Source: Rhodobacter xanthinilyticus (GTDB lineage Bacteria; Pseudomonadota; Alphaproteobacteria; Rhodobacterales; Rhodobacteraceae). From it: 64,000 bases of DNA. The notes beneath the pieces are model-generated. The model saw only the letters and a program-made list of their open reading frames with translations, was not told the DNA's origin and searched no databases. Below, one piece after another: positions 45,450-54,816 of this stretch (the first letter of the stretch is position 1; every line of letters starts with the position of its first letter). The stretch lies in assembly GCF_001856665.1 (NCBI RefSeq), contig NZ_CP017781.1:2992001-3056000 (forward strand), given 5' to 3'. The translations under genes were made by a program, and so were the position numbers.

Positions 45450-45466
45450 CTATGGTTGTTCCATAG
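45450..45466 (+). promoter_or_regulatory. Inverted repeat before the 63-residue gene
   Basis: CTATGG-TTGTT-CCATAG has perfect 6-base arms and ends 20 bases before the start codon. It could be an operator or a small hairpin in the mRNA leader. Confidence 0.35.
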
Positions 45467-45486
45467 ATGAGCTGAAGGAGGCACTT

Positions 45487-45678
45487 ATGACCCGTCACGT
45501 CATCGACCAACCCCGCGACCGCAACGACGAGGCCCGCATGCGGCATTTCCTCGATATCGCGCGCAAGGAAGGGGTTCACCCGGCGGTTACCGAACTGAAT
45601 GAACGTCCGGTCGATCGCTCGGCGCGAAAGGTTCAGGAGTTCCTCCGGATTGATCGCGAGCAACAGGAGGACGCCTGA
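45487..45678 (+). CDS. Small conserved-looking protein, function unknown
   Basis: 63 residues, with an excellent ribosome site (GAAGGAGG, spacing 6). The protein is highly charged (MTRHVIDQPRDRNDEARMRHF), with one amphipathic helix in the middle, no cysteines and no membrane segment. I do not recognise it. Good codon use, the ribosome site and a downstream terminator support that it is expressed. It converges on ilvE. Confidence 0.7.
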   Translation: MTRHVIDQPRDRNDEARMRHFLDIARKEGVHPAVTELNERPVDRSARKVQEFLRIDREQQEDA

Positions 45679-45714
45679 GGGCGCTCGCCGGTCACTTCCC
45701 CAAGGCCTGAAAGA

Positions 45715-45745
45715 AAAGGCGCGCCCTCCGTAAGGGCGCGCCTTT
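45715..45745. terminator. Bidirectional terminator between the small gene and ilvE
   Basis: AAAGGCGCGCCC (45715-45726) and GGGCGCGCCTTT (45734-45745) pair perfectly over 12 bp around TCCGTAA. The stem ends in A/T on both sides, so it can end transcription from either direction. Confidence 0.85.
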
Positions 45746-45768
45746 CTGTTTCGGCTTGGGCCTGAGGC

Positions 45769-46638
45769 TCAGGCGCGCACGAGGCGCTCGTAGCTTTCCG
45801 CGATATCGCGGGTCAGCGCGCCCACTTCGAAGTGGAAATCGCCGATCTGGCCGACCGGGGTGACCTCGGCCGCCGTGCCGGTGAGCCAGCATTGCTCGAA
45901 CCCGGCAAGCTCGACCGGCTCGATATGGCGCTCATGCACGGTGATGCCCTTTTCCTTCAGCATGCCGATCACCGTCTGACGGGTGAGGCCGTTGAGGAAG
46001 CAATCGGGCTTGGGCGTATGCACTTCGCCATCCTTGACGAAGAAGATGTTCGCGCCGGTCGCCTCGGCGACATAGCCGCGGTAATCCATCATCAGCGCAT
46101 CCGAGCAGCCCTTCGCCTGGGCGGCGTGTTTGGACATCGTGCAGATCATGTAGAGCCCGGCGGCCTTCGCCTCGCAGGGGATCGTCTTCGGGTCCGGGCG
46201 GCGCCATTTCGAGATGTCGAGCTTGGCGCCCTTCATCTTCGCATCGCCGTAATAGGCGCCCCATTCCCAGCCCGCGATCGCGAGTCGCACCGGGTTGTGG
46301 ATCGCCGAGACGCCCATTTCCTCGCCCGCGCCGCGGAAGGCGATGGCGCGCACATAGGCGTCGGTCCAGCCGTTCGCCTTCAGCATCTCGTATTTCGCGG
46401 CCTCGATTTCCTCGACCGAATAGGGGATCTCCATGTCGAGCAGATTGGCCGAGCGCCGCAGCCGCTCCGAATGTTCCACCCCTTTGAAAATCTTGCCGTT
46501 ATAGCACCGCTCGCCCTCGAAGACGGACGAGGCGTAATGCAGCGCGTGGGTCAGAATGTGGACATTCGCATCCCGCCACGGAACGAGCTTGCCGTCCATC
46601 CAGATCCAGCCATCACGATCATCATAAGCCCCGGCCAT
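45769..46638 (-). CDS. ilvE: Branched-chain amino acid aminotransferase
   Basis: 289 residues with a strong ribosome site (GAAGGAGG) before ATG 46638. Class IV aminotransferase features: HALHYASSVFEGERCYNG, the Lys-containing stretch EAKAAGLYMICTMSKHAAQAKG, and EATGANIFFVKDGEVHTP. The enzyme makes Leu, Ile and Val from their 2-keto acids, using PLP. The gene diverges from petP across 153 bases containing a repeated motif. Confidence 0.95.
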   Translation of the reverse strand: MAGAYDDRDGWIWMDGKLVPWRDANVHILTHALHYASSVFEGERCYNGKIFKGVEHSERLRRSANLLDMEIPYSVEEIEAAKYEMLKANGWTDAYVRAIAFRGAGEEMGVSAIHNPVRLAIAGWEWGAYYGDAKMKGAKLDISKWRRPDPKTIPCEAKAAGLYMICTMSKHAAQAKGCSDALMMDYRGYVAEATGANIFFVKDGEVHTPKPDCFLNGLTRQTVIGMLKEKGITVHERHIEPVELAGFEQCWLTGTAAEVTPVGQIGDFHFEVGALTRDIAESYERLVRA

Positions 46639-46668
46639 TTTATCCTCCTTCGGATCCCCGGTTTTTCA

Positions 46669-46713
46669 AAAGTTGCGCAAGTTATGTCCGCCGCGGTCAT
46701 AAAGTTGCGTAAA
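46669..46713. promoter_or_regulatory. Paired repeats between ilvE and petP
   Basis: AAAGTTGCGCAAGTT begins at 46669 and AAAGTTGCGTAAATT at 46701, a 32-base step or about three helical turns. The first contains the palindrome TTGCGCAA. Two in-phase copies upstream of both genes look like operator sites, possibly for the MarR protein PetP or for an amino-acid regulator of ilvE. Confidence 0.5.
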
Positions 46714-46791
46714 TTCTGCGCCTCGGTAACATATTGATTCTTGGAAAGTCAACAAGGCTGACATAAAATCACCAAAAAGAGAGGACGAGCG

Positions 46792-47292
46792 ATGGCCGAC
46801 ATTGCCCCGCAGGGCGGCGAAACCCTGCTGTTTCTGACCGATGAACAGCTGCGCAAGGGCATCGAGGCGATGTTCTTCGCCTATCGCGGCTTCACCGCCG
46901 ACCCGGACCGGATCCTCGACCATCACGGCTATGGCCGCGCCCATCATCGCGCGATCCATTTCATCAACCGCCAGCCCGGGCTGACGGTCACCACGCTCCT
47001 GTCGGTGCTCGGCGTCACCAAGCAGAGCCTGAACCGCGTCCTGCGCACGCTGATCGAGGACGGGCTGGTCGAGAACCGCGTAGGCAAGCGCGACAAGCGC
47101 GAGCGTCATCTCTATCTGACCGAGGCCGGATCGGCGCTCGAGCGCGAGCTTTCGGGCGCCCAGCGCGAGCGGATGCGCGCGGCCTATCGCGCCGCCGGGC
47201 CGCAGGCGGTGGCGGGGTTCCGCCAGGTTCTCGAGGCGATGATGGATGCCGACATGCGCCGCCAGTATCAGCAGATGAAGGATGGCGCCTGA
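46792..47292 (+). CDS. petP: MarR-family regulator PetP
   Basis: 166 residues. The winged helix is at residues ~50-110: LTVTTLLSVLGVTKQSLNRVLRTLIEDGLVENRVGKRDKRERHLYLTEAG, with the DKRxRxxxLT wing of MarR proteins. It sits directly before a response regulator and petABC, the petP-petR-petABC order of Rhodobacter capsulatus. What it represses has not been deduced from sequence. Its stop overlaps the petR start (TGATG). Confidence 0.9.
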   Translation: MADIAPQGGETLLFLTDEQLRKGIEAMFFAYRGFTADPDRILDHHGYGRAHHRAIHFINRQPGLTVTTLLSVLGVTKQSLNRVLRTLIEDGLVENRVGKRDKRERHLYLTEAGSALERELSGAQRERMRAAYRAAGPQAVAGFRQVLEAMMDADMRRQYQQMKDGA

Positions 47293-48026
47293 TGGGTATC
47301 GCGCTGCAAACGCCGCATCTGCTGATCGTCGATGATGATGAGCGGCTCCGCGGGCTTCTCCACAAGTTCTTGACGCGCAACGGCTTTCTGGTGACGGCGG
47401 CGCGCGATGCGGGCCATGCGCGCCGGCTTCTCGCCGGGCTCGAGTTCAACATGATCGTGCTCGATGTGATGATGCCGGGCGAGGACGGGCTGACGCTGAC
47501 GCGCGATCTGCGGGCGCATCGGGTGGTGACGCCGATCCTGCTCCTGACCGCGCGCGGCGAGACGCGCGAGCGGATCGAGGGGCTCGAGGCGGGGGCGGAT
47601 GATTACCTGCCCAAGCCCTTCGAGCCGAAGGAGCTTCTGCTGCGGATCAACGCGATCTTGCGCCGGGTGCCGAGCGAGGTGCAGGCCGGGCCGAAATATC
47701 TCACCCTCGGGCCGCTGCGCTACGATCAGGACCGGGGCGAGCTCTGGTCGGGCGAGAGCCCGGTGCGGCTGACCGCGACCGAGGCGGCCCTGATGCGGAT
47801 CTTTGCCGCGCGCGCGGGCGAGGTCGTGAGTCGCGCCGATGTCATCGAGGAGCTTGGCCGCGACCGGGCGGGCCTTGCCGGGGCGAGCCCCGAGGAAAGC
47901 GTGGGCGGCGACCGCGCGATCGATGTGCAGATCACCCGGCTGCGCCGCAAGATCGAGCCCGACCCGCGCGAGCCGCGCTATCTGCAGACGGTGCGCGGGC
48001 TGGGCTACATGCTCGCGCCCGACTGA
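47292..48026 (+). CDS. petR: OmpR-type response regulator PetR
   Basis: 244 residues. The receiver domain has the acidic pocket DDDE, phosphoacceptor Asp in NMIVLDVMMPGEDGL near residue 58 and the switch Lys in DDYLPKPFEPKELLLRI. A C-terminal winged helix (LTATEAALMRIFA...DVQITRLRRKIEPDPREPRYLQTVRGLGYML) follows. No sensor kinase gene lies in this cluster, as in R. capsulatus. It is followed by 189 bases and then petA. Confidence 0.94.
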   Translation: MGIALQTPHLLIVDDDERLRGLLHKFLTRNGFLVTAARDAGHARRLLAGLEFNMIVLDVMMPGEDGLTLTRDLRAHRVVTPILLLTARGETRERIEGLEAGADDYLPKPFEPKELLLRINAILRRVPSEVQAGPKYLTLGPLRYDQDRGELWSGESPVRLTATEAALMRIFAARAGEVVSRADVIEELGRDRAGLAGASPEESVGGDRAIDVQITRLRRKIEPDPREPRYLQTVRGLGYMLAPD

Positions 48027-48215
48027 GCCGGCGCGCCTGCTAGCGATAACCCTGTTACTTGGGGGTCGCGGTCGTGCAATTGCAAGACGATGCGCGCTAT
48101 TGTCCGCTGGACTGACAGGGTTGTGATTGCTAAAGAGCGGCCATGTTCGGCGGCACATAGTGCGGCCCGGAACGTCGTATCGGCCTCACCCCAGGCCCGG
48201 GAAGGGAGAAAATTC

Positions 48216-48773
48216 GTGTCCCACGCAGAAGATCACGCAGGCACTCGGAGGGATTTCCTCTACTATGCCACCGGCGCCACCGGCGCGGTGACTGTCGGTG
48301 CGGCCGTCTGGCCGCTGGTCAATCAGATGAACGCCTCGGCGGATGTCAAGGCGCTCGCCTCGATCTACGTCGACATCTCGGGCATCGAGCCCGGCACCCA
48401 GCTGACCGTGAAATGGCGCGGCAAGCCGGTGTTCATCCGTCGTCGCACCCAGGAAGACATCGATTCGGCCCGCGCCGTCGATATCGCCACGCTGACCGAC
48501 CAGAGCTCGGAAAACGCCAACAAGCCGGGCACCGACGCCTCGGATGAGAACCGCACCCTCGACGAAGCCGGCGAATGGCTCGTGATGATGGGCGTTTGCA
48601 CCCACCTCGGCTGCGTGCCGCTCGGCGATTCGGGCGATTTCGGCGGCTGGTTCTGCCCCTGCCACGGCTCGCACTACGACGCCGCCGGCCGGATCCGCAA
48701 AGGCCCCGCGCCGCGCAACCTCGATATCCCGATCGCGGCGTTCACCGACGAAACCACGATCAAGCTCGGCTGA
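48216..48773 (+). CDS. petA: Ubiquinol-cytochrome c reductase Rieske iron-sulfur subunit
   Basis: 185 residues from GTG 48216, chosen because GAAGGGAGAA precedes it and the protein then starts [21 protein letters not shown], as in Rhodobacter. The twin-arginine RRDF and following helix form an uncleaved Tat signal-anchor. The [2Fe-2S] motifs are CTHLGC (~residues 128-133) and CPCHGS (~147-152). The subunit carries electrons from ubiquinol to cytochrome c1. Confidence 0.98.
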   Translation: MSHAEDHAGTRRDFLYYATGATGAVTVGAAVWPLVNQMNASADVKALASIYVDISGIEPGTQLTVKWRGKPVFIRRRTQEDIDSARAVDIATLTDQSSENANKPGTDASDENRTLDEAGEWLVMMGVCTHLGCVPLGDSGDFGGWFCPCHGSHYDAAGRIRKGPAPRNLDIPIAAFTDETTIKLG

Positions 48774-48787
48774 GGGAGAGCATAAGA

Positions 48788-50101
48788 ATGGCTGGAATTC
48801 CGCACGACCATTACGAGCCCAAGACGGGCTTCGAAAAATGGCTCAATGAGCGCCTTCCGATCGTCGGTCTGATGTATGACACCATCATGATCCCGACGCC
48901 GAAGAACCTGAACTGGTGGTGGATCTGGGGCATCGTCCTCGCGTTCTGCCTGGTGCTGCAAATCGTCACCGGCATCGTGCTCGTGATGCACTACACCCCG
49001 CATGTCGACCTGGCCTTCGCCTCGGTCGAGCATATCATGCGCGACGTCAACGGTGGCTGGGCGATCCGCTACATCCACGCGAACGGCGCTTCGCTGTTCT
49101 TCTTCGCCGTCTATATCCACATCTTCCGCGGCCTCTACTACGGCTCGTATAAAGCCCCGCGCGAGATCACCTGGATCGTCGGCATGGTCATCTATCTCGC
49201 GATGATGGGCACCGCCTTCATGGGCTACGTGCTGCCGTGGGGCCAGATGTCGTTCTGGGGCGCCACCGTGATCACCGGCCTGTTCGGCGCCATTCCCGGC
49301 GTGGGTCCGGCGATCCAGGATTGGCTGCTGGGCGGGCCGGCCGTCGACAACGCGACGCTGAACCGCTTCTTCTCGCTGCACTACCTGCTGCCCTTCGTGA
49401 TCGCGGCCCTCGTCGCCGTGCACATCTGGGCCTTCCACACCACCGGCAACAACAACCCCACCGGGGTCGAAGTGCGCCGTGGCTCGAAAGAGGAAGCCGC
49501 CAAGGACACCCTGCCCTTCTGGCCCTATTTCGTGGTGAAAGACCTGGTGGCGCTCGCGCTCGTGGTGACGATCTTCTTCGCGGTCGTCGGCTTCATGCCG
49601 AACTACCTCGGCCACCCCGACAACTACATCGAGGCGAACCCGCTCTCGACGCCGGCGCATATCGTGCCCGAATGGTACTTCCTGCCGTTCTACGCGATCC
49701 TGCGCGCCTTCACCGCCGACGTCTGGGTCGTGATGCTGGTCAACAAGATCACCTTCGGCATCGTCGACGCGAAGTTCTTCGGCGTGCTGGCGATGTTCGG
49801 CGCGATCATCGCGATGGCGCTGGCGCCGTGGCTTGACACCTCGCGCATCCGTTCGGGCCAGTTCCGTCCGATGTTCAAATGGTGGTTCTGGCTGCTCGCG
49901 ATCGACTTCGTGGTGCTGATGTGGGTGGGCGCGATGCCGACCGACGGGATCTATCCCTACATCTCGCTGATCGGCGCGACCTACTGGTTCGGCTACTTCT
50001 TCGTGATCCTGCCGGTGCTCGGCCTGATCGAGAAGCCGCTGCCGATGCCGGCGACGATCGAGGAAGACTTCAATAACCACTACGGCGCCAAGGCCGAGTA
50101 A
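48788..50101 (+). CDS. petB: Cytochrome b of the bc1 complex
   Basis: 437 residues from ATG 48788. Eight helices; the heme ligand histidines sit in the helix stretch [20 protein letters not shown] and in [23 protein letters not shown]. The Qo-site PEWY is present ([13 protein letters not shown]), as is the [12 protein letters not shown] cd-loop. Sequence is very close to Rhodobacter cytochrome b throughout. It starts 14 bases after petA. Confidence 0.99.
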   Translation: MAGIPHDHYEPKTGFEKWLNERLPIVGLMYDTIMIPTPKNLNWWWIWGIVLAFCLVLQIVTGIVLVMHYTPHVDLAFASVEHIMRDVNGGWAIRYIHANGASLFFFAVYIHIFRGLYYGSYKAPREITWIVGMVIYLAMMGTAFMGYVLPWGQMSFWGATVITGLFGAIPGVGPAIQDWLLGGPAVDNATLNRFFSLHYLLPFVIAALVAVHIWAFHTTGNNNPTGVEVRRGSKEEAAKDTLPFWPYFVVKDLVALALVVTIFFAVVGFMPNYLGHPDNYIEANPLSTPAHIVPEWYFLPFYAILRAFTADVWVVMLVNKITFGIVDAKFFGVLAMFGAIIAMALAPWLDTSRIRSGQFRPMFKWWFWLLAIDFVVLMWVGAMPTDGIYPYISLIGATYWFGYFFVILPVLGLIEKPLPMPATIEEDFNNHYGAKAE

Positions 50102-50119
50102 GGAATAGGACCGGATATC

Positions 50120-50902
50120 ATGAAAAACCTTCTGATCTCTGCCGTTTCCGCGCTTGCGATCGGCACCGGTGCGGCCTTCGCCTCGGGCACCGCCGAGGTT
50201 GAGGACTTCGCCTTCTCGTTCGAGAGCCCCTTCGGGCGCTACGATCAGCAGCAGCTGCGTCGCGGCTTCCAGGTCTACCGGGAGGTCTGCTCGGCCTGCC
50301 ACGGCCTGAAATTCGTGCCGATCCGCTCGCTGTCGGACAAGGGCGGCCCGGAAATGGACCCGGAATGGGTGCGCGGCTTTGCCGCCGAGCTCGACCCGGC
50401 GATCGACAAGGAAACCGGCGAAGAGCGCCCGCGCAAGGAAACGGACATGTTCCCGATCCGCGTGGGGGATGGCATGGGCCCGGACCTGTCGCTGATGGCC
50501 AAGGCCCGCGCGGGCTTCCACGGCCCCTACGGCACCGGCCTCAACCAGCTCGTCAAGGGCATCGGCGGCCCCGAATATATCCACGCTCTGCTCACCGGCT
50601 TCACCGGCGAAGAGAAAGAGGAAGCGGGCGCGATCTACTATGAGAACCATGTGTTCTCGACCGGCTGGATCGCCATGCCCCCGCCGCTCTCGGATGAGCT
50701 CGTGGAATATGAAGATGGCACCCCGGCGACCGTCGAACAGATGTCCGAGGACGTGTCGGCCTTCCTGATGTGGACCGCCGAGCCGAAGATGATGGCGCGC
50801 AAGAACATGGGCTTCACCGCCGTGCTCCTGCTCGGCCTGCTGACCACGCTGCTCTATCTGAGCAACAAGCGGATCTGGGCGCCCCACAAGGGCAAACACT
50901 GA
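50120..50902 (+). CDS. petC: Cytochrome c1 of the bc1 complex
   Basis: 260 residues. The signal peptide ends AFAS (~residue 20). The heme motif CSACH is near residues 57-61, in the conserved [20 protein letters not shown]-terminal membrane anchor ([20 protein letters not shown]) is followed by a basic tail. It accepts electrons from the Rieske subunit and passes them to cytochrome c2/cy. A strong terminator follows. Confidence 0.98.
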   Translation: MKNLLISAVSALAIGTGAAFASGTAEVEDFAFSFESPFGRYDQQQLRRGFQVYREVCSACHGLKFVPIRSLSDKGGPEMDPEWVRGFAAELDPAIDKETGEERPRKETDMFPIRVGDGMGPDLSLMAKARAGFHGPYGTGLNQLVKGIGGPEYIHALLTGFTGEEKEEAGAIYYENHVFSTGWIAMPPPLSDELVEYEDGTPATVEQMSEDVSAFLMWTAEPKMMARKNMGFTAVLLLGLLTTLLYLSNKRIWAPHKGKH

Positions 50903-50923
50903 TCCACGCGGTCAAAGCCTTTG

Positions 50924-50951
50924 AAACGCGCCCTCCGGGGCGCGTTTTCTT
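50924..50951 (+). terminator. Intrinsic terminator of petABC
   Basis: AAACGCGCCC (50924-50933), TCCG loop and GGGCGCGTTT (50938-50947) with further Ts (TTTTCTTTT) form a standard rho-independent terminator 22 bases after petC. Confidence 0.9.
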
Positions 50952-51004
50952 TTGTCATGGCGCGCGCGGGCTCGGTCGGGTAGCTTGGGCGCAAAGGAGC
51001 CCCC

Positions 51005-51757
51005 ATGACCAATACCCGCGCCCCGCGTCTGTGCGTCCTGATCGACGCCGACAACATCCCCTCCCAACATGCCGAAGCGATCTTCGAGGAGATCTCGGGG
51101 CTTGGCGAAGCCTCGGTGCGGCGGATCTATGGCGATTGGTCCTCGACCCGGCTCGCGGGCTGGGCGCGCAAGGTCAATGCGCTCGGCATGGTCGCCGATC
51201 AGCAGTTCTCCAACACCAAGGGCAAGAACGCCTCCGATATCGGCCTGGTGATCGCGGCGATGGATTTCCTCCATTCCGGGCTCTTCGACGGCTTCGTGCT
51301 GGTCTCCTCGGACAGCGATTTCACCCGCCTCGCCTCGCGGATCCGCGAACAGGGGCTCGATGTCTTCGGCATCGGCGAGAAGAAGACCCCGGAGGCCTTC
51401 CGCAACGCCTGCAAACGCTTCATCTATGTCGAGAACCTCGGCGCCGAGTCCGCGCCTGAGGCCGAGCCCGAAGCCGTCGCGCCGAGCGGCCCGCAGCCCG
51501 CGGCCCCCGCGCCCGCCTCGACCAAACTCTCCCCCGCGCAGGCGATCCCGCTGATCGTCGCGGCGATGAAACGCATCGGCCTCGAGGAAGACTGGTATTC
51601 GCTCGGCCAGATCGGCCAGTTCATCACCCAGGCGAGCCCCGATTTCGACACCCGCACCTATGGCAGCGCGAAACTCTCCGACCTTCTGCGCAAGACCGGC
51701 CGGTTCGAGGTCAAACAGGGCCCCGGCAACCACCTGATCGTGCGCGATCTCGCCTGA
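51005..51757 (+). CDS. NYN-domain protein with C-terminal OST-HTH/LOTUS domain
   Basis: 250 residues with AAGGAG before the ATG. Residues ~8-145 are a PIN-like NYN domain: VLIDADNIP, IYGDWSST, GKNASDIGLVIAAMDFL and VLVSSDSDFTRLASRIREQG, giving the Asp residues expected to hold a metal. Residues ~178-250 form an OST-HTH fold (QAIPLIVAAMKRIGLEEDWYSLGQIGQFI...GSAKLSDLLRKTGRFEV), which binds RNA in other proteins. A linker rich in Ala and Pro joins them. It is likely an RNA-directed nuclease or RNA-binding protein. It ends flush against the convergent TetR gene. Confidence 0.88.
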   Translation: MTNTRAPRLCVLIDADNIPSQHAEAIFEEISGLGEASVRRIYGDWSSTRLAGWARKVNALGMVADQQFSNTKGKNASDIGLVIAAMDFLHSGLFDGFVLVSSDSDFTRLASRIREQGLDVFGIGEKKTPEAFRNACKRFIYVENLGAESAPEAEPEAVAPSGPQPAAPAPASTKLSPAQAIPLIVAAMKRIGLEEDWYSLGQIGQFITQASPDFDTRTYGSAKLSDLLRKTGRFEVKQGPGNHLIVRDLA

Positions 51758-52378
51758 TCAGCCCTTCGCGCCGTAGCGCGCCATGAACATCTCGACCGCG
51801 CCGTCGATCGTGCGCTGTACATCGCGCGGCGCGCAGCAGGCATCGACCCCGAAGATCAGCCGGGCGTGGATATCGGCCTTGCACAGCTCCGCGAACTGAT
51901 CGGCGGCGAGGTCGAAATCCTCGATCGCGAGCTCGCCCCGCGCCACCGCCTCGCGCAGATACTCGACAAGCCGCATGCGCACCATCATCGGGCCGGAGTG
52001 GTAGAACTCATGGCCGAGCTGCGGGAAACGGTCGGCCTCGGCGACACAGATCCGAAAGATCCCCTGCCCGAAATCCGAGGTCATGAAGGCCACGATCCGC
52101 TCGGCCGCCGCGCGCAGCACCTCGCGCACGGGCGCGCCGGTGCGGGTGATCTCCACCGCTTCCTCGGATTGGCGCGCGCATTCCGCCTTCGCGACTTCCA
52201 TGAAGAGAAGCTTCTTGTCGGGGAAATAGCTGTAGAGCGTCGCCTTCGACACCCCCGCCTCCCGCGCGATATCATCGACCGAAGCGCCCTCGAACCCGTC
52301 GCGCAAAAAGATCGTGCGCGCGCCGTCGAGCACTTGCCCGAATTTGCGGCCCTTGCGGATTTTCGTTGCCTCGGTCAC
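51758..52378 (-). CDS. TetR-family transcriptional regulator
   Basis: 206 residues from GTG 52378, preceded by GGGGGA. The N-terminal DNA-binding part is FLRDGFEGASVDDIAREAGVSKATLYSYFPDKKLLF (helix-turn-helix near residues 30-60). The C-terminal ligand domain resembles AcrR/PsrA-type members. No obvious target gene lies next to it: the NYN gene converges with it and aroC is upstream on the same strand, 114 bases away. Confidence 0.92.
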   Translation of the reverse strand: MTEATKIRKGRKFGQVLDGARTIFLRDGFEGASVDDIAREAGVSKATLYSYFPDKKLLFMEVAKAECARQSEEAVEITRTGAPVREVLRAAAERIVAFMTSDFGQGIFRICVAEADRFPQLGHEFYHSGPMMVRMRLVEYLREAVARGELAIEDFDLAADQFAELCKADIHARLIFGVDACCAPRDVQRTIDGAVEMFMARYGAKG

Positions 52379-52492
52379 GCGCCCCCGTCCCCCTGGTAAA
52401 GCCCGATGGCCGAGAATAGCGCCGCGCCGCGCCAAACGGCAAGGCCGCAGCCTCGCCCGCGCGCGCGCTCCGCAGCGTCACGGGCGCCGCGC

Positions 52493-53593
52493 TCAGCCAA
52501 TCTCGCCGCGCATACCGCCGGTTTGCGCACGATCGAGGAGCAGGTGATCGAGGATCACGCAGGCCATCATCGCCTCGGCGACCGGCACCGCGCGGATCCC
52601 CACGCAGGGGTCGTGGCGGCCCTTCGTCACCACCTCGACCGCCTCGCCCGCGGTGTTGATCGAGCGCCGCGGCGTCAGGATCGACGAGGTCGGCTTGACC
52701 GAGAAACGCAGCACGATCGGCTGGCCCGTGGTGATGCCGCCCAGGATCCCGCCGGCGTGGTTGGTCAGATATTCCGGCCCCTCCGGCCCCATCACGATCT
52801 CATCGGCGTTCTCGGTGCCGGTCAGCATCGCCGCCGCCATCCCCTCGCCGATCTCGACGCCCTTGACCGCGTTGATCGTCATCATCGCCGCGGCGAGGTC
52901 GCTGTCCATCTTGGCATAGATCGGCGCGCCGAGCCCGGGCGGGCAGCCCTCGGCGACAAGCTCGATCATCGCGCCCACCGAGTTTTGCCCCTTGCGCATC
53001 GCCTCGAGGTAATCGCTCCATTCCGCCACCGCCTCGGCATCGGGGATGAAGAACGGGTTGCGCAGGATCTCGTCGCGGTCGAAGCGCTCGCGGTTGATGT
53101 GTTTGGCGCCCATCTGGGTCATGTAGCCGGTGATCACGAGCCCCGGCACCAGCGCCTTCAGCACCGCCTGCGCCACGCCCCCCGCCGCCACCCGCGCCGC
53201 GGTTTCGCGCGCCGAGGACCGCCCGCCGCCGCGATAATCGCGCAGCCCGTATTTCTGGTGATAGGTGATATCGGCATGGCCCGGGCGAAACTGCCGCGCG
53301 ATCTCGCCGTAATCCTTCGAGCGCTGGTCGGTGTTCTCGATCATCAGCTGGATCGGCGTGCCGGTGGTGCGCCCCTCGAAGACGCCCGAGAGGATCTTCA
53401 CCTGATCGGGTTCCTGGCGCTGGGTGGTCATCTTCGACTGGCCCGGGCGGCGGCGGTCGAGGAAGACCTGGATGAACTCCTCGGAGATCTCGATGCCGGG
53501 CGGGCAGCCGTCGACGGTAGCGCCAAGGGCCGGCCCGTGGCTCTCGCCCCAGGTGGTCACGCGGAACATATGTCCGAAGGTGTTGTAGCTCAT
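52493..53593 (-). CDS. aroC: Chorismate synthase
   Basis: 366 residues. It begins [33 protein letters not shown], the family signature, with the FMN-binding [17 protein letters not shown] near residue 125 and [11 protein letters not shown] later. The enzyme converts EPSP to chorismate with reduced FMN. Its product feeds pheA (32 kb), among others. The upstream gap contains the TPP riboswitch of the divergent thi operon. Confidence 0.98.
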   Translation of the reverse strand: MSYNTFGHMFRVTTWGESHGPALGATVDGCPPGIEISEEFIQVFLDRRRPGQSKMTTQRQEPDQVKILSGVFEGRTTGTPIQLMIENTDQRSKDYGEIARQFRPGHADITYHQKYGLRDYRGGGRSSARETAARVAAGGVAQAVLKALVPGLVITGYMTQMGAKHINRERFDRDEILRNPFFIPDAEAVAEWSDYLEAMRKGQNSVGAMIELVAEGCPPGLGAPIYAKMDSDLAAAMMTINAVKGVEIGEGMAAAMLTGTENADEIVMGPEGPEYLTNHAGGILGGITTGQPIVLRFSVKPTSSILTPRRSINTAGEAVEVVTKGRHDPCVGIRAVPVAEAMMACVILDHLLLDRAQTGGMRGEIG

Positions 53594-53686
53594 CGGCGCC
53601 TCCCTTTGCTGCCGAAATAGCCGCCGGGCGGGCGCGGCTCAAGCGATTTCCCTTGCAACGCGGGCGCGCGCGCCTATCTTGCGCGC

Positions 53687-53780
53687 TACCTCGGGGTGCC
53701 GAGGGGGCCCGCCCCCCGGCTGAGATGCGCAAGCAAACCCGTTGAACCTGACCCGGTTAGAACCGGCGGAGGGAAGGTAT
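53687..53780 (+). promoter_or_regulatory. TPP riboswitch (THI element)
   Basis: The conserved parts appear in order: CTCGGGGTGCC at 53690-53700, GGCTGAGAT at 53718-53726, then ACCCGTTGAACCTGA (53737-53751), CCGGTTAG, and GCGGAGGGA ahead of the thiB start. Stems are GC-rich. Thiamine pyrophosphate binding would hide the ribosome site or end transcription of thiBPQ. Confidence 0.95.
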
Positions 53781-53829
53781 CCGGGCGCACTCTCCCGGCC
53801 TGACCCCCGTCAAGCCATTGGAGAGACTA

Positions 53830-54816
53830 ATGAAATACCCTCTGATGCTTGCGGCCCTCGCTCTCGCGACCCCCGCGATGGCGGCTGACAAGCCCGTGCT
53901 CACCGTCTATGCCCCCGATTATTTCACCTCCGAATGGGGCCCCGGCCCCGCGATCGAAAAGGGCTTCGAGGCGCGCTGCGGCTGTGATCTCGACTTCGTC
54001 GCGGGCGATGTGCTGCCGCGCGTGCTGCTTGAGGGCGACAAGACCGAGGCCGATGTGGTGATCGGACTGACCACCGATCTGATGGCGCGCGCCCGCGCCA
54101 CCGGCCTCTTCGCGCCCCATAACGAGGATGTCGCGCGCCTGACCCTGCCGATCGCGTGGGACGACGCGACCTTCCTGCCCTTCAACTGGAGCGAGACCGC
54201 CTTTGTCTATGACAAGACCCGCCTCGCCACCCCGCCCGCGAGCTTCCAGGCGCTGCTCGACGCCCCCGACGACGCCTTCAAGATCGCCATCGAAGACCCG
54301 CGCAGCTCGGAGCTCGGCCTCGCGCTCGTGCTCTGGGTGAAGGCGATCTATGGCGACAAGGCGCCCGAGGCCTGGGCGAAGCTCGCGCCCAAGGTGCTGA
54401 CCGTGACGCCCGGCTGGTCCGAGGCCTATGGCCTCTTCACCGATGGCGAGGTCGACATGGTGCTCTCCTTCACCACCTCGCCCGCCTATCACCTGATCGC
54501 CGAGGAGGACGCCACCAAGGCCGCCGCGATCTTCCCCGAGGGGCATTATTTCTACACCGAGGTCGCGGCCCAGCTCACCACCTCCGATCAGCCCGACCTC
54601 GCGCAGGCCTTCCTCGATTACACCCTCTCGGACGAGTTTCAGGGCATGATCGCGACCGCGAACTGGTCCTATCCGGCGGTGATCAAGGAGGGCTTCCTGC
54701 CGGCGGGCTTCGCCGCCCTGCCGCGCCCGGAAAAGACGCTCTTTTATAGCGAGACCGAGGCCGAGGCGCTGCGCGAAGGCGCGTTGGAAGAATGGCGCGC
54801 GGCCTTCGCCAAATAA
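53830..54816 (+). CDS. thiB: Thiamine ABC transporter, substrate-binding protein
   Basis: 328 residues from ATG 53830, with GGAGAGA upstream; an in-frame TTG at 53818 is less likely. The signal peptide ends AMAAD (~residue 18). It continues with PVLTVYAPDYFTSEWGPGPAIEKGFEARCGCDLDFV and later GWSEAYGLFTDGEVDMVLSFTTSPAYH, the ThiB/TbpA signature. It binds thiamine and its phosphates in the periplasm. It lies after a TPP riboswitch, and its end overlaps thiP by 25 bases. Confidence 0.97.
   Translation: MKYPLMLAALALATPAMAADKPVLTVYAPDYFTSEWGPGPAIEKGFEARCGCDLDFVAGDVLPRVLLEGDKTEADVVIGLTTDLMARARATGLFAPHNEDVARLTLPIAWDDATFLPFNWSETAFVYDKTRLATPPASFQALLDAPDDAFKIAIEDPRSSELGLALVLWVKAIYGDKAPEAWAKLAPKVLTVTPGWSEAYGLFTDGEVDMVLSFTTSPAYHLIAEEDATKAAAIFPEGHYFYTEVAAQLTTSDQPDLAQAFLDYTLSDEFQGMIATANWSYPAVIKEGFLPAGFAALPRPEKTLFYSETEAEALREGALEEWRAAFAK

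Noticed and set aside
46735-46753. TTGAT...GTCAA upstream of petP as an FNR box
   Set aside because: The half-sites are nine bases apart; FNR boxes need four.
48090-48215. N-terminal extension of petA to ATG 48090
   Set aside because: GTG 48216 has the ribosome site and gives the known Rieske N-terminus with the twin-arginine motif at the right place.
53818-53829. TTG start for thiB
   Set aside because: ATG 53830 has a proper ribosome site and gives a normal signal peptide.
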